A program made the translations under genes and the position numbers. From NCBI GenBank assembly GCA_020025195.1, contig JAHHSN010000001.1:1-64000 (forward strand): DNA of 64,000 bases, given 5' to 3'. This document shows, one piece after another, positions 7,953 through 18,838 of this stretch. This DNA comes from Angelakisella sp. GTDB taxonomy: Bacteria > Bacillota > Clostridia > Oscillospirales > Ruminococcaceae. Numbering within the stretch: position 1 is the stretch's first letter; every line of letters starts with the position of its first letter. Below the pieces are notes generated by a model. The model was not told the DNA's origin, ran no database searches, and was given only the letters and a program-made list of their open reading frames with translations.

Positions 7953-8702
7953 TCAGATGTTGTTGTTGACGATAAACATATTGTATTTCTGCCAGCGGCG
8001 CAGCTCCTTGGAGGTCAGGGTGAGGCGCTGGCGGAGGGCCTCAAAGTTGGTCTGCGGGGAGAGGGTCACCAGACACCGAAAGGCGCAGGGCACCAGGTCG
8101 GTGCTGGAAATGCCGCAGAGGAGTCCCTCGGTAAAATCCCGCAGCTCCAGAGGGTTAAAAATATAAAGCAGGTCCTGCTCCAGTTTATTATAGCGGTTGG
8201 AGAAGGAGAAGCGGATGAGCATATCGCTGTACAGGACGTTGCCGGTATAGAGGATCTCACTGCTCTGCCCGGAGGGAGAGGTGGAATGGATGGAGAGAAA
8301 CGCCTCATAGCAGCCATCCTCCAGAATGGAATTTTTGCGGATGTCGATGAGGGCTTCCTTGAGGCGGTGATACCGTCCGTCGTAGAAGTAGAAATAAAGC
8401 CGGTCGGCGCGGAAAAAGGGGCTTTTGCCGGTATGCTCCTCGGCGACGACCACATTTTCCTTTTCCCGGGGCGGGCGGTAATCAATGAGCTGACCGAGGG
8501 AGACGTCGAGCGCCTCGCTGATGTCATAGAGGGCTTCAATATCAAGGGTGATTTCCCCCGATTCATATTTGCAGACCGTGGCGCGGCTTTTGTGGATGGC
8601 GTCGGCGAGCTGCTGCAGGGTCATATGCTTCATTTTGCGGTAGGTCTTAATTTTTTGCCCGGTGTACTTGCTGATGGATGCGGTATCTTTCAAAATGAAC
8701 AC
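7953..8702 (-). CDS. XRE-family transcriptional regulator
   Basis: 249 residues. An N-terminal helix-turn-helix of the Cro/C1 type (about residues 14-70: KIKTYRKMKHMTLQQLADAI, then HKSRATVCKYESGEITLD) is followed by a 170-residue C-terminal region of unknown fold. The gene is divergent from the SNF-type symporter with about 200 bp between them; opposing promoters overlap in that space, so control of the symporter is plausible. Ligand unknown. It is convergent with cluster 1 across the shared terminator. Confidence 0.82.
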   Translation of the reverse strand: MFILKDTASISKYTGQKIKTYRKMKHMTLQQLADAIHKSRATVCKYESGEITLDIEALYDISEALDVSLGQLIDYRPPREKENVVVAEEHTGKSPFFRADRLYFYFYDGRYHRLKEALIDIRKNSILEDGCYEAFLSIHSTSPSGQSSEILYTGNVLYSDMLIRFSFSNRYNKLEQDLLYIFNPLELRDFTEGLLCGISSTDLVPCAFRCLVTLSPQTNFEALRQRLTLTSKELRRWQKYNMFIVNNNI

Positions 8703-8790
8703 TCCAATAAGTTTCTTAATACTATCTGTTGGGAGGAAAATCGGTTTTACTCGACAGGAAACCCGTCAAAAGCTTTATATATTATACTAT

Positions 8791-8820
8791 AACGAAACAA
8801 ATCTTGTCAAAGTTGAGCGA
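8791..8820 (-). promoter_or_regulatory. Promoter of the XRE regulator gene
   Basis: On the minus strand TTGACA (8820-8815), 18-nt spacer, TATAAT (8796-8791): both hexamers perfect. The start would give an 80-nt leader. Confidence 0.7.
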
Positions 8821-8838
8821 AAAGAAATTTGCAGAAGG

Positions 8839-8867
8839 TTGAAATTTCTCTGTGAAACCGATATATT
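8839..8867 (+). promoter_or_regulatory. Promoter of the SNF-type symporter gene
   Basis: TTGAAA (8839-8844), 17-nt spacer, TATATT (8862-8867), about 40 bp before ATG 8907. It lies next to the divergent promoter of the XRE gene, so that regulator could act on both. Confidence 0.65.
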
Positions 8868-8906
8868 ATACAGGCTGTCTATTTGAGAAATGAGGTTGAT
8901 ACTACA

Positions 8907-10325
8907 ATGGAAAACAAGAAAAAAAGCAGCTTTACCGGGTCTCTGGGCTTTGTCCTGGCGGCGGCCGGAAGCGCGGTCGGCGTGGGAAACATCTGGCGTT
9001 TCCCGTATTTGGCGGCTCGTGATGGAGGCGGACTTTTCCTGCTCATTTATCTCGTGCTGGTCCTGACTTTCGGCTTTGCGCTTCTCGCGACCGACGTGGC
9101 CATCGGACGAAAGACCGGGCAAAACGCCTGGAACGCTTTCGGCAGCATCCGCCCGAAGTGGGGCTTCCTGGGAAAACTGACCTTCCTTGTTCCGGTCCTC
9201 ATTATGACCTACTATTCGGTGATCGGCGGCTGGATTGTAAAATACGCCACCATCTATCTCACCGGACAGGGTGAAAAGGCGGCAGGGGACAGCTACTTTA
9301 TGGACTTTATCACCAGCAAGGCCAGTCCCATTGTCTTTATGCTCATTTTCCTTGCCATTACCGCCTTCATTGTTTATGGCGGCGTGGAAAAGGGCGTCGA
9401 GAAATTTTCCCGCATCGTGATGCCGGGGCTGCTGCTTATGATTATCGGACTGGCTGTTTATTCGCTTACCCTGAGCTATACCGACGCGGAAGGTGTGACA
9501 CGCACCGGCCTTCAGGGCCTCAAGGTTTATCTTGTCCCTGATTTTACAGGGCTTACCTTCTCCCGTTTCCTCAGCATTCTGCTGGATGCGATGAGCCAGC
9601 TTTTCTTCTCGCTCAGTGTTTCCATGGGCATCATGATCACCTTTGGCTCCTATGTCAAGAAGGATGTCAATCTTAACCAGTCGGTTACCCGCATCCAGCT
9701 CTTTGATACCGGCGTCGCCTTTATTGCCGGAGTGATGGTCATCCCCGCGGTGTATGTGTTCAGCGGCATGGGGGGAATGACCCAAGGCCCCAGCCTGATG
9801 TTCGTTTCGCTACCCAAGGTGTTCCATTCCATTCCCGGAGCGGCGGGGACCATTGTCGGCGTCGTCTTTTTCCTGATGATCCTCTTTGCGGCGCTCACTT
9901 CCTGCGTTTCCATCATGGAGACCTTAGTCGCAAACTGTATGCACATCTTTAAGAAAAACCGCAAGCAGATGAGCCTTTTGATCGGTGTGCTTTCGGCGGC
10001 TGCCTCCATCATTATCTGTCTGGGGTATAATGTCTTCTACTTTGAATACACGCTCCCGAACGGTCAGCCGGCGCAGCTCCTCGACATCATGGACTATATC
10101 AGCAACAGCTTCCTGATGCCGCTCATTTCGCTGCTCACCTGCATCTTTGTCGGATGGGTCATCAAGCCCAAGTGGATCGCGGAGGAGATGGCAATCGCTT
10201 CTCCGGGCTTCAGAAGAGAGGGACTTTATAATTTCATGGTGCGTTACGCAGCCCCGGTTATCATGCTGATTTTGTTCCTGCAGTCTACCGGACTGCTTGG
10301 CAGACTTATCGCACTGTTCCAATAA
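8907..10325 (+). CDS. SNF-family sodium-dependent transporter
   Basis: About 472 residues with 11-12 hydrophobic segments, the size of bacterial LeuT-type neurotransmitter:sodium symporters. The first helix has the family signature LAAAGSAVGVGNIWRFPYLA that builds the Na+ and substrate sites. It should import an amino acid or related amine with Na+; the exact substrate is not evident. A TTG at 8883 is in frame, but ATG 8907 (MENKKKSSF) directly precedes the family's usual N-terminus. It ends at a shared bidirectional terminator. Confidence 0.9.
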   Translation: MENKKKSSFTGSLGFVLAAAGSAVGVGNIWRFPYLAARDGGGLFLLIYLVLVLTFGFALLATDVAIGRKTGQNAWNAFGSIRPKWGFLGKLTFLVPVLIMTYYSVIGGWIVKYATIYLTGQGEKAAGDSYFMDFITSKASPIVFMLIFLAITAFIVYGGVEKGVEKFSRIVMPGLLLMIIGLAVYSLTLSYTDAEGVTRTGLQGLKVYLVPDFTGLTFSRFLSILLDAMSQLFFSLSVSMGIMITFGSYVKKDVNLNQSVTRIQLFDTGVAFIAGVMVIPAVYVFSGMGGMTQGPSLMFVSLPKVFHSIPGAAGTIVGVVFFLMILFAALTSCVSIMETLVANCMHIFKKNRKQMSLLIGVLSAAASIIICLGYNVFYFEYTLPNGQPAQLLDIMDYISNSFLMPLISLLTCIFVGWVIKPKWIAEEMAIASPGFRREGLYNFMVRYAAPVIMLILFLQSTGLLGRLIALFQ

Positions 10326-10344
10326 AAGAGAACATCACAAACCT

Positions 10345-10379
10345 AAAAACTCCCCCGAATAGTTTTCGGAGGAGTTTTT
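10345..10379. terminator. Bidirectional terminator between symporter and rdgB
   Basis: AAAAACTCCCCCGAA (10345-10359) pairs with TTCGGAGGAGTTTTT (10365-10379) with one mismatch; the A and T tracts serve both strands and end the purine operon on the minus strand. Confidence 0.85.
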
Positions 10380-10381
10380 CT

Positions 10382-10957
10382 TTATGGGTTCAGTTTTTGG
10401 AGAAGCGCCCGCAGGGCTTTGCCCCGGTGGCTGATCCGGTTCTTTTCCTCGGGGCTTATTTCCGCCGAGGTCATATTATATTCCGGCAGGTAAAAGAGGG
10501 GGTCATAGCCAAAGCCGTTCGCTCCCTTTTCCTCCCGCGCAATCTCGCCGTAGAGCCGACCCTCCGCCGTGACGGCGGAGCCGTCCGGGTAGGCCAGAGC
10601 AATGGCGCAGGCAAAGTGGGCACCGCGGTTTTCGGTGTGGGAGAGCTTTTCCAGAAGCAGGCGATTGTTTGCTTCGTCATCTCCATGCACGCCGCAGAAG
10701 CGGGCGGAAAGGACGCCGGGCGCGCCGCCGAGCGCATCCACACAGATGCCGCTGTCATCGGCAAGGGCGGGACAGCCGGAGATCTCTGCGATTTCACGGG
10801 CTTTTTTGAGGGCGTTTTGCAGGAAGGTCTCGCCGTCCTCGATGGTTTCATGGACGATGCCTGCCTCCTGCATCGAAACGATCTCGTCAAAACAGCCGCC
10901 CAGAATGGCTTTAATCTCGATGAGCTTATGGGGGTTATTAGACGCGATGATGAGCAT
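10382..10957 (-). CDS. rdgB: XTP/dITP diphosphatase (RdgB/HAM1 family)
   Basis: 191 residues, the normal length. It hydrolyses dITP, XTP and ITP to monophosphates and so cleans the purine pool. Family motifs: ASNNPHKLIEIKAIL at the N-terminus, LADDSGICVDALGGAPGVLSA in the middle, GFGYDPLFYLPEY and ISHRGKALRAL near the end. It is the last gene of the minus-strand purine operon, starting 17 bp after fhs, which fits a house-cleaning role for inosine-type by-products. A terminator follows immediately. Confidence 0.93.
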   Translation of the reverse strand: MLIIASNNPHKLIEIKAILGGCFDEIVSMQEAGIVHETIEDGETFLQNALKKAREIAEISGCPALADDSGICVDALGGAPGVLSARFCGVHGDDEANNRLLLEKLSHTENRGAHFACAIALAYPDGSAVTAEGRLYGEIAREEKGANGFGYDPLFYLPEYNMTSAEISPEEKNRISHRGKALRALLQKLNP

Positions 10958-10974
10958 GAGCCGCGCCTCCCGTC

Positions 10975-12651
10975 TTAGAACAGACCGCTGATGACGCCGT
11001 TTTCATCGACGTCGATCATCTCGGCGGCGGGACGCTTGGGCAGTCCCGGCATCGTCATGATATCGCCGGTCAGCGCCACAATGAAGCCGGCGCCAGCGGA
11101 GACCTTAAGATTCTTGATGGTGACGGTGAAATCCTCGGGCGCGCCGAGCTTGGTCGCGACGTCGGTAAAACTGTACTGCGTCTTGGCAACGCAGACGGGC
11201 AGATTGCCAAAGCCCATGGAGGTAAGCTCTGCCAGCTGCTTTTTGGCGGCGGGGAGAAGGGTGATGCCGCGCCCGCCATAGATGCGCTTCACGATGCTTT
11301 CCAGCTTCTCCTCAATGGTGGTATCGAGGTCATAGCAGAAGGAGAGCGGGGAAGAGGGGCCTTCCGCGAGGCGGACAACCTCCTCGGCCAGCTCCCGGCC
11401 GCCCTCGCCTCCTTTGGCCCAGACCTTGGAGGAGACAACATTGACGCCGAGCTCCCGGCATTTATCACGGAGGAACTGAAGCTCCCGCTCGGTATCGGTG
11501 GGGAACTCATTGATGGCGACCACGCAGGGAAGGTGATAGACCTCGCTGAGATTCTTAACATGACGCAGGAGGTTCGGGACGCCCCTTTCGAGAGCGCTGA
11601 GATCCTCCTGACCCAGCTCTGTTTTGGGCAGTCCGCCGTGCATCTTGAGAGCTCGGACGGTTGCCACCACCACGGCGGCCGAGGGGGTGAGCCCCGCCGC
11701 GCGGCATTTGATGTCGAGGAACTTCTCCGCACCGAGATCGGCTCCGAATCCGGCCTCCGTAACAACGTAATCCGCGCACTTAAGCGCCATCTTGGTGGCA
11801 AGCACGGAGTTGCAGCCGTGGGCGATATTGGCGAAGGGACCGCCGTGTACAAAGGCAGGTGTTCCCTCCAGACTCTGGACCAGATTGGGCTTGATGGCGT
11901 CCTTGAGGAGCGCGGTCATTGCGCCGGCGGCCCTCAGCTCGCCGCAGGTAACGGGCTTGCCGTCAAAGGTGTAGCCTACCACAATGCGGGAAAGCCGTGC
12001 CTTGAGGTCGGAGATGGAGTCCGCGAGGCAGAGAATCGCCATGACCTCGCTCGCCACGGTGATGTCAAAGCCGTCCTCGCGGGGGGTGCCGTTCACCTTG
12101 CCGCCCATGCCGTCCACAATAAAGCGGAGCTGACGGTCGTTCATATCCACGCAGCGCTTCCAGGTGATGCGCCGGGGGTCGATGTTTAAGGCGTTGCCCT
12201 GCTGGATGTGGTTATCCAGAAGCGCCGCCAAGAGGTTGTTCGCCGCACCGATGGCGTGCAGGTCGCCGGTAAAGTGGAGGTTGATATCCTCCATAGGGAT
12301 GACCTGAGCATAGCCGCCGCCGCAGGCACCGCCCTTGATGCCGAAAACGGGACCGAGGGAGGGTTCGCGCATGGCGATGATGGACTCTTTGCCGATCTTC
12401 CGAAGACCGTCCGCAAGCCCGATGGTGGTGGTCGTCTTGCCCTCTCCGGCGGGGGTGGGGGTGATGGCGGTCACCAGAATGAGCCGCCCATCGGGCCGGG
12501 GGCTTTCCCGCAGGAGCGAAAGATCGACCTTTGCCTTGTATCTTCCGTAATGCTCCAGATATTTTTCTTCAATGTGCGCCCGCCCGGCCACGGCCTCAAT
12601 GGGCTCCATGACGGCACTCTGCGCGATCTCAATATCACTTTTCATGGTCAT
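10975..12651 (-). CDS. fhs: Formate--tetrahydrofolate ligase
   Basis: 558 residues, typical length. It makes 10-formyl-tetrahydrofolate from formate, THF and ATP. The P-loop-like [18 protein letters not shown] (about residues 65-83) is a clear family signature, and the [20 protein letters not shown] stretch matches the conserved family region. Being inside the purine operon, it supplies the one-carbon donor for the two transformylases PurN and PurH encoded upstream. GGAGG lies 7 nt before ATG 12651. A Wood-Ljungdahl role cannot be judged from this window. Confidence 0.95.
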   Translation of the reverse strand: MTMKSDIEIAQSAVMEPIEAVAGRAHIEEKYLEHYGRYKAKVDLSLLRESPRPDGRLILVTAITPTPAGEGKTTTTIGLADGLRKIGKESIIAMREPSLGPVFGIKGGACGGGYAQVIPMEDINLHFTGDLHAIGAANNLLAALLDNHIQQGNALNIDPRRITWKRCVDMNDRQLRFIVDGMGGKVNGTPREDGFDITVASEVMAILCLADSISDLKARLSRIVVGYTFDGKPVTCGELRAAGAMTALLKDAIKPNLVQSLEGTPAFVHGGPFANIAHGCNSVLATKMALKCADYVVTEAGFGADLGAEKFLDIKCRAAGLTPSAAVVVATVRALKMHGGLPKTELGQEDLSALERGVPNLLRHVKNLSEVYHLPCVVAINEFPTDTERELQFLRDKCRELGVNVVSSKVWAKGGEGGRELAEEVVRLAEGPSSPLSFCYDLDTTIEEKLESIVKRIYGGRGITLLPAAKKQLAELTSMGFGNLPVCVAKTQYSFTDVATKLGAPEDFTVTIKNLKVSAGAGFIVALTGDIMTMPGLPKRPAAEMIDVDENGVISGLF

Positions 12652-12671
12652 TTGGCTTCCTCCCTTTCCGT

Positions 12672-15600
12672 TTAACCGAAATACTTGACCGCGGAGCGGA
12701 ACATCTTCATGTCATATTCTCCGGGAACGTTCTGATAAAGTCCGGGGCCGATCCGTTCCGCGTGGCCCATCTTGCCGAAGACCCGTCCGTCGGGGGAGCA
12801 GATGCCCTCCACGGCGAGGACGGAACCGTTGGGATTAAAGTGGACGTCCATCGTGGCGCTGCCGTCAAGATCCACATACTGCGTTGCAATCTGTCCGTTG
12901 GCGGCTAGGGAACGGATGAGCTCCTCCGAGGCGAGGAAGCGGCCCTCTCCGTGGGAGATCGGTACGCTGTAAATATCTCCGACCTCGGTCTCCGAAAGCC
13001 ACGGGGACTTGTTGGAGGCGACCCGCACCCGCACGATACGGGACTGATGCCGCGCAATGGTATTAAAGGTGAGGGTGGGGCAGTCGGCGTCGGTATCCAT
13101 GATCTTGCCGTAGGGGACAAGCCCCAGCTTGATGAGCGCCTGGAAGCCGTTGCAGATGCCGCAGATGAGGCCGTCCCGGCGGGTGAGCAGGTCATCCACG
13201 CCCTCGCGGACAGCGGCGCTGCGGAAGAAGGCAGTGATGAATTTGCCGGAGCCGTCCGGCTCGTCTCCGCCGGAAAAGCCGCCGGGGATGAAGATCATCT
13301 GGGAGTTTTTGAGAGAAGCGGCGAACCGCTCCACGCTCTTGGCGATGCCGTCGGAGGTGAGGTTGTTGATGACAAGAATCTCCGCCTCCGCGCCGGCTTC
13401 TTCCATGGCCCGGGCGCTGTCGTATTCGCAGTTGGTTCCGGGGAAGACCGGAATGAGGACGCGGGGACGCGCCGTTTTGAGCTTGGGAGCGGCGGGAGAG
13501 CCCCCCTGATAGGAGAACAGCTCCGCCTTCTTTTCCCCGGTTGGAATGTTGCAGGGATAAACGCTTTCCAGCTTGTTTTCATAGATGCCGAGAAGCTCAT
13601 CCAGCGCGATCGTTTCGTTTTTATAGGTGAAATCGGCGTTTTCCGTGATGGTGCCCAGCAAAATGCCGTCCGCAAAGTCGGGCAAAACCTCCAGAATAAA
13701 GCCGCCGTAGCAGTAGGAGAACAGCTCCCCGAGGGAGAGTTTTTCATTAAAGGAGAAGCCGAGGCGGTTTCCGAAGGCCATCTTCATGATCGCTTCCGCC
13801 GCGCCGCCGAAGCCGGGGGTATAGGCGGTGACGGCCTGTCCGCTTTGGAGAAGCTCATGCACCGTCTCAAAGAGGGCGAGCAGGGAGGAGGCGAGGGGAA
13901 GACCGTTTTCATCACAGTCGGGCTTTAAGAGCACCACCCGGTTTCCGGGCTTCTTAAAGTAGTTCGGGACGATGTCGCCGGTCTTTGCCGTGGTGACAGC
14001 AAAGGAAACCAGAGTGGGAGGCACGTCCATCTCCTCAAAGGAGCCGCTCATGGAATCCTTGCCGCCGATGGCGCCGATGCCAAGCTCCATCTGGGCCTTA
14101 AAGGCGCCGAGCAGGGCGGCGAGGGGCTTGCCCCAGCGGGAAGGCTCGCGGCGGAGCCGCTCAAAGTATTCCTGGAAGGTGAGGTAGACGTCCTCAAAGC
14201 GGGCACCGGTGGCAATGAGCTTGGAGACCGATTCAACGACCGCGAGATAGGCGCCGTGATAGGGGCTCTTTTCGCTGATGTAGGGATTATAGCCCCAGGA
14301 CATGAGGGAGCAGTCATCGGTGTGCTTCTTTTCAGCGGAGATCTTCTGCACCATGGCCTGAATGGGGGTGAGCTGATATTTGCCGCCGAAGGGCATCAGC
14401 ACTGTTCCCGCACCGATGCTTGCGTCAAAGCGCTCGGAAAGGCCGCGCTTGGAGCAGACGTTGAGGTCGTCGGCCAGCGCCCGGTAACCGGAACCAAAGG
14501 AAGCGGGGATCTCTTTTTGGAAGGACTCCGCCTTTTCGGCGTGAGCGGTCACATGCTTTTCAGCGCCGTTGGAGTTTAAGAATTCCCGGCTGAGATCGAC
14601 AATAGTCTTGCCGTTCCAGTGCATTTTAAGACGGGGCTCCGCGGTAACGCGGGCCAGAATGGTGGCTTCGAGGTTTTCCGTCCCCGCCAGCTCGATAAAG
14701 CGGGCGGCGTCCTTTTCTTCTACCACCACCGCCATCCGCTCCTGCGATTCGCTGATGGCAAGCTCGGTGCCGTTCAGGCCGTCGTATTTTTTGGGTACGG
14801 CGTTGAGGTCGATGGAGAGACCGTCCGCCAGCTCTCCCACTGCGACCGAAACACCGCCCGCGCCGAAGTCATTGCAGCGTTTGATCATGCGGCAGGCTTC
14901 GCCATTGCGGAAGAGACGCTGAAGCTTTCTTTCCTCGGGGGCATTGCCCTTCTGGACCTCCGCACCGCAGCTCTCCAGAGACTGGAGAGTGTGGGACTTG
15001 GAGGAGCCGGTAGCGCCGCCGCAGCCGTCCCGCCCGGTGCGTCCGCCCAGAAGAATGACGAGGTCGCCGTCCTCGGGACGTTCCCGGCGGACATTTTGGG
15101 CGGGGGCCGCCGCGATGACTGCGCCGATCTCCATACGTTTGGCGGCGTAGCCGGGGTGATAAAGCTCATCCACAATGCCGGTCGCAAGACCGATCTGGTT
15201 GCCGTAGGAGGAGTAGCCCGCCGCCGCGGTGGTGACGATCTTGCGCTGGGGAAGCTTGCCGGGGAGAGTTTCGCTGACCGGCTTCAGGGGGTTGGCCGCG
15301 CCGGTGAGACGCATGGCGCCGTAAACATAGGCGCGCCCCGAGAGGGGATCGCGGATGGCACCGCCGATGCAGGTCGCCGCGCCGCCGAAGGGTTCGATCT
15401 CGGTGGGATGGTTGTGGGTTTCGTTCTTAAAGAGGAGAAGCCAGGGCTCCGTTTTTCCGTCCAGCTCCACGTCAATTTTAACGGTGCAGGCGTTGATTTC
15501 CTCGGATTCGTCCAGCTTCTGGAGCTTGCCCGCCTTTTTGAGGTGACGCACCGCAATGGTGGCAAGATCCATGAGGGTGACGGGTTTGGTGCGGCCCAGC

Positions 15601-16361
15601 GCCTCGCGGGTTGCGAGGTAGTCCTGATAGCTCTTCTCAATGATCTCATCCTCAAAGGTCGCATGGTCGATTACGGTGGTAAAGGTGGTGTGACGGCAGT
15701 GGTCGGACCAGTAGGTGTCGATCACCTTGATCTCGGTGATGGTGGGGTCGCGGTGCTCCCCTCTGAAATAAGCCTGACAGAAAGCAATATCGTCAAGATC
15801 CATGGCAAGGCCCTGCTGTTCGGCAAAGGCGCGAAGTCCCTCCTGATCGAGGGAGCAGAAGCCGGTGAGGGTCTCCACCTCGGTGGGAATCTCATAGTTT
15901 ACCCTGAGAGTCTCGGGCAGGGCGAGGGAAGCCTCTCTGGCCTCCACGGGGTTGATGACGTATTTTTTGATGGCGCTGATTTCCTCCTCGGTGAGGGGGC
16001 CGGAGAGCACATAGACCTTGGCAGTGCGGACGACGGGGCGCTCCTTCATGGAAATAATCTGGATGCACTGCGCCGCGGAATCGGCCCGCTGGTCAAACTG
16101 GCCGGGGAGATATTCCACCGCAAAAACGACGCCGCCTTCGGCGTCGAGCGTATCGCTCACGCGGTCCAGCTGCGGCTCGGAGAGCACGGTCTTTACCGCG
16201 TAGGAAAACAGCTCCGGCTCAATGTTTTCAATATCGTAGCGGTTGATGACCCGGACGCCGGTGAGAGATTCGATCCGGAGAAGGCTTCTGACGTCCTCCA
16301 GCAGACTTTTCGCCTCATGGGCAAGCTCTTTTTTCTTTTCAACAAATACACGATAGACCAT
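12672..16361 (-). CDS. purL: Phosphoribosylformylglycinamidine synthase, single-chain
   Basis: 1229 residues: the long, single-chain form found in many Clostridia, with synthetase and glutaminase in one protein. It converts FGAR, glutamine and ATP to FGAM. The synthetase half has the HNHPT-like motif [19 protein letters not shown] and [10 protein letters not shown]. The C-terminal class I glutaminase starts near residue 968 ([13 protein letters not shown]) with the nucleophile Cys in [13 protein letters not shown] (near 1068) and the His/Glu pair in SHGEGRF. No separate purQ or purS is needed. It lies 2 bp after purD and 20 bp before fhs. Confidence 0.96.
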   Translation of the reverse strand: MVYRVFVEKKKELAHEAKSLLEDVRSLLRIESLTGVRVINRYDIENIEPELFSYAVKTVLSEPQLDRVSDTLDAEGGVVFAVEYLPGQFDQRADSAAQCIQIISMKERPVVRTAKVYVLSGPLTEEEISAIKKYVINPVEAREASLALPETLRVNYEIPTEVETLTGFCSLDQEGLRAFAEQQGLAMDLDDIAFCQAYFRGEHRDPTITEIKVIDTYWSDHCRHTTFTTVIDHATFEDEIIEKSYQDYLATREALGRTKPVTLMDLATIAVRHLKKAGKLQKLDESEEINACTVKIDVELDGKTEPWLLLFKNETHNHPTEIEPFGGAATCIGGAIRDPLSGRAYVYGAMRLTGAANPLKPVSETLPGKLPQRKIVTTAAAGYSSYGNQIGLATGIVDELYHPGYAAKRMEIGAVIAAAPAQNVRRERPEDGDLVILLGGRTGRDGCGGATGSSKSHTLQSLESCGAEVQKGNAPEERKLQRLFRNGEACRMIKRCNDFGAGGVSVAVGELADGLSIDLNAVPKKYDGLNGTELAISESQERMAVVVEEKDAARFIELAGTENLEATILARVTAEPRLKMHWNGKTIVDLSREFLNSNGAEKHVTAHAEKAESFQKEIPASFGSGYRALADDLNVCSKRGLSERFDASIGAGTVLMPFGGKYQLTPIQAMVQKISAEKKHTDDCSLMSWGYNPYISEKSPYHGAYLAVVESVSKLIATGARFEDVYLTFQEYFERLRREPSRWGKPLAALLGAFKAQMELGIGAIGGKDSMSGSFEEMDVPPTLVSFAVTTAKTGDIVPNYFKKPGNRVVLLKPDCDENGLPLASSLLALFETVHELLQSGQAVTAYTPGFGGAAEAIMKMAFGNRLGFSFNEKLSLGELFSYCYGGFILEVLPDFADGILLGTITENADFTYKNETIALDELLGIYENKLESVYPCNIPTGEKKAELFSYQGGSPAAPKLKTARPRVLIPVFPGTNCEYDSARAMEEAGAEAEILVINNLTSDGIAKSVERFAASLKNSQMIFIPGGFSGGDEPDGSGKFITAFFRSAAVREGVDDLLTRRDGLICGICNGFQALIKLGLVPYGKIMDTDADCPTLTFNTIARHQSRIVRVRVASNKSPWLSETEVGDIYSVPISHGEGRFLASEELIRSLAANGQIATQYVDLDGSATMDVHFNPNGSVLAVEGICSPDGRVFGKMGHAERIGPGLYQNVPGEYDMKMFRSAVKYFG

Positions 16362-16363
16362 GG

Positions 16364-17638
16364 TTAAACCTCCTCAAAAGCCTTGACCGCCCGCGCCCCG
16401 ATGTCATGACGGAGGTAGGCGTTCCCGAAATGTACTTTCTCCGTGAGGCGATAGGCGGCCTCAATGGCAAGGGGCAGGGTCTCCCGCACGGCGGTGACCC
16501 CCAGAACACGGCCGCCCGCGGTGCGGAGGGTTCCCTCCTCATCCCGCTTGGCGCCGGAAAAATAAATCGAGGGAAGCGCCTCCGCCTCAATGGAGAGGGG
16601 AAAGCCGGTTTCGTATTTCTGGGGATAGCCTGCGGACGCCATGATGACACAGCAGGCACTTTCTTTCTTAAATTTAACTTCCACTTCGGAGAGCCGCTCC
16701 TCGGTGACCGCCTGCATGACGGTGAGAAGATCGCTTTCCAGAAGGGGCAGGACGACCTGCGCCTCGGGATCACCGAAGCGGCAGTTATATTCAATGACAC
16801 GGGGGCCCTTGGGGGTGAGCATCAGCCCGAAATAGAGGCAGCCCTTAAAGGGACGGCCCTCCTTGGCCATCGCCTGAATGGTGGGCAGGAAAATGGTCTC
16901 CATGCACTCCCGGGCAATGGCTTCGGTATAGTAGGGGTTGGGGGCAATGGTGCCCATGCCGCCGGTGTTCAGGCCCTCATCATGGTCGTGGGCGCGCTTG
17001 TGATCCATCGAGGAGACCATGGGAACGATGGTTTTTCCGTCGGTAAAGGAGAGCACCGAGACCTCGGGCCCGGTGAGGAATTCCTCAATGACCACCCGGC
17101 TGCCGCTTTCCCCGAACTTTCCGTCCTCCATCATGGAGCGGACGGCGTCCTTTGCCTCCTCCAGCGTCTCGGCGATGACGACGCCCTTGCCGAGCGCGAG
17201 ACCATCCGCCTTGATGACGATGGGGAGGGGAGCGGTCTCCAGATAACGGAGCGCGGCTTCGGAGTCCTCAAAGGTCTCATAGGCGGCGGTGGGGATGCCG
17301 TATTTCTTCATGAGGTTTTTGGAAAAGATCTTGCTGCCCTCAATGGCGGCCGCTTTGGCCGTGGGGCCGAAGCAGGGGATGCCCGCCTCTGAGAGGCGAT
17401 CCACCGCCCCCAGCACCAGCGGGTCATCCGGGGCGACCACTGCGTAGTCAATGTGGTTTTTGACCGCAAAATCGGTAATCGCAGGGAGATCCTTGGCGCC
17501 GATGGGTACGCAGGTGGCGTCATTTGCGATGCCGCCGTTTCCGGGGAGGGCATAGATTTCGGTCACCTGAGAGTTTTCACGGAGTTTTTTGATAATGGCG
17601 TGTTCACGGCCGCCACCGCCTACAACCATAATTTTCAT
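16364..17638 (-). CDS. purD: Phosphoribosylamine--glycine ligase (GAR synthetase)
   Basis: 424 residues, ATP-grasp fold. N-terminal MVVGGGGREHAIIKKL, the ATP-grasp region with VIKADGLALGKGV, and YNCRFGDPEAQVVLPLL near residue 285 are the PurD hallmarks. It joins phosphoribosylamine and glycine. It acts right after PurF, whose gene lies five positions upstream in the same transcript. Confidence 0.96.
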   Translation of the reverse strand: MKIMVVGGGGREHAIIKKLRENSQVTEIYALPGNGGIANDATCVPIGAKDLPAITDFAVKNHIDYAVVAPDDPLVLGAVDRLSEAGIPCFGPTAKAAAIEGSKIFSKNLMKKYGIPTAAYETFEDSEAALRYLETAPLPIVIKADGLALGKGVVIAETLEEAKDAVRSMMEDGKFGESGSRVVIEEFLTGPEVSVLSFTDGKTIVPMVSSMDHKRAHDHDEGLNTGGMGTIAPNPYYTEAIARECMETIFLPTIQAMAKEGRPFKGCLYFGLMLTPKGPRVIEYNCRFGDPEAQVVLPLLESDLLTVMQAVTEERLSEVEVKFKKESACCVIMASAGYPQKYETGFPLSIEAEALPSIYFSGAKRDEEGTLRTAGGRVLGVTAVRETLPLAIEAAYRLTEKVHFGNAYLRHDIGARAVKAFEEV

Positions 17639-17653
17639 AGAATGCCTCTTTCC

Positions 17654-18829
17654 TCAGTGATGGAACAGTCTCATGCCGGTAAAGGCCATGACCATGTCGT
17701 AGTGGTCGGCGGTTTCGATGACGTTGTCGTCCCGAATGCTGCCGCCGGGTTCCGCGATGTATTTGACGCCGCTCTTATAGGCGCGGCGCACATTGTCGCC
17801 GAAGGGGAAGAAGGCGTCACTGCCGCAGGTCACGCCGCTCTGGGTCGCGATCCAGCTTTTTTTCTCCTCCTCGGTGAGGACCTCCGGCTTGACCTTAAAG
17901 GTCTTCTGCCATTCGCCCTCGGCCAGAACATCCATATATTCATCGGAAAGATAGACGTCGATGGCGTTGTCACGGTCGGGGCGGCGGATGCCGTCCACAA
18001 AGGAAAGACCAAGCACCTTGGGATGCTGACGGAGATACCAGTTGTCCGCCTTGGTGCCGGCGAGCCGGGTGCAGTGGATGCGGCTCTGCTGGCCCGCGCC
18101 GACGCCGATGGCCTGTCCGTTCTTTACATAGCAGACGGAGTTGGACTGGGTGTATTTCAGAGTGATGAGGGCGACGATCATGTCGATCACCGCTTCCTCG
18201 GGAAGGTCTTTGTTTTTGGTGACGATGTTCTGGAGAAGGGAACGGTCGATCTTAAAGTTGTTGCGGCCCTGCTCAAAGGTCACGCCGAAGACTTCCTTGT
18301 GCTCAATGGGCGCGGGGACGTAGTCGGGATCGATTTCAATGATATTGTAGTTCCCCTTTTTCTTGGTGCGCAGGATGGCAAGCGCCTCCTCGGTATAGCC
18401 GGGGGCGATGATTCCGTCGGAGACCTCATGCTTTAAGTAACGGGCGGTGTCGGCGTCGCAGGGACGGCTGAGAGCGGCCCAGTCTCCGTAGGAGCAGAGG
18501 CGGTCGGCGCCTCGCGCGCGGATGTAGGCCGAGGCGATGGGAGAAAGCTCCTCCTCGCCCTCCACAAAATAGATTTTGCGGTCGGTTTCGGTCAGGGGAA
18601 GCCCCACCGCGGCGCCCGCAGGCGAGACGTGCTTAAAGGAGGCGGCGGAGGCAAGACCGGTCGCCTCGTCCAGCTCCTTCACCAGCTGCCAGGAATTAAA
18701 GGCGTCCAGAAGGTTGATATAGCCGGGGCGGCCGCCGAGAATTTGAATGGGAAGCTCCCCCTCGGCCGCGTAAACACGGGAGGGCTTCTGGTTGGGGTTG
18801 CATCCGTATTTGAGTTCCAGCTCTTTCAT
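17654..18829 (-). CDS. purH: AICAR transformylase (stand-alone PurH transformylase domain)
   Basis: 391 residues with only the transformylase half of classical PurH, no N-terminal methylglyoxal-synthase-like cyclohydrolase domain. Motifs: KYGCNPNQKPSRVY at the start, SAASFKHVSPAGAAVGLPL (catalytic Lys-His in SFKHVSPAG), VGAGQQSRIHCTRLAGTKAD, and SDAFFPFGDNV. It uses 10-formyl-THF to turn AICAR (ZMP) into FAICAR. The cyclohydrolase step is supplied by the PurO-type gene just upstream. ZMP, its substrate, gives rise to the ligand of the riboswitch that leads this operon. Confidence 0.93.
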   Translation of the reverse strand: MKELELKYGCNPNQKPSRVYAAEGELPIQILGGRPGYINLLDAFNSWQLVKELDEATGLASAASFKHVSPAGAAVGLPLTETDRKIYFVEGEEELSPIASAYIRARGADRLCSYGDWAALSRPCDADTARYLKHEVSDGIIAPGYTEEALAILRTKKKGNYNIIEIDPDYVPAPIEHKEVFGVTFEQGRNNFKIDRSLLQNIVTKNKDLPEEAVIDMIVALITLKYTQSNSVCYVKNGQAIGVGAGQQSRIHCTRLAGTKADNWYLRQHPKVLGLSFVDGIRRPDRDNAIDVYLSDEYMDVLAEGEWQKTFKVKPEVLTEEEKKSWIATQSGVTCGSDAFFPFGDNVRRAYKSGVKYIAEPGGSIRDDNVIETADHYDMVMAFTGMRLFHH

Positions 18830-18838
18830 CTCTTAACC

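Noticed and set aside
14619..16367. 582-codon open frame antisense to purL
   Set aside because: Mirrors a GC-rich gene with strong codon bias; no family pattern, no ribosome site. purL is certain on the other strand.
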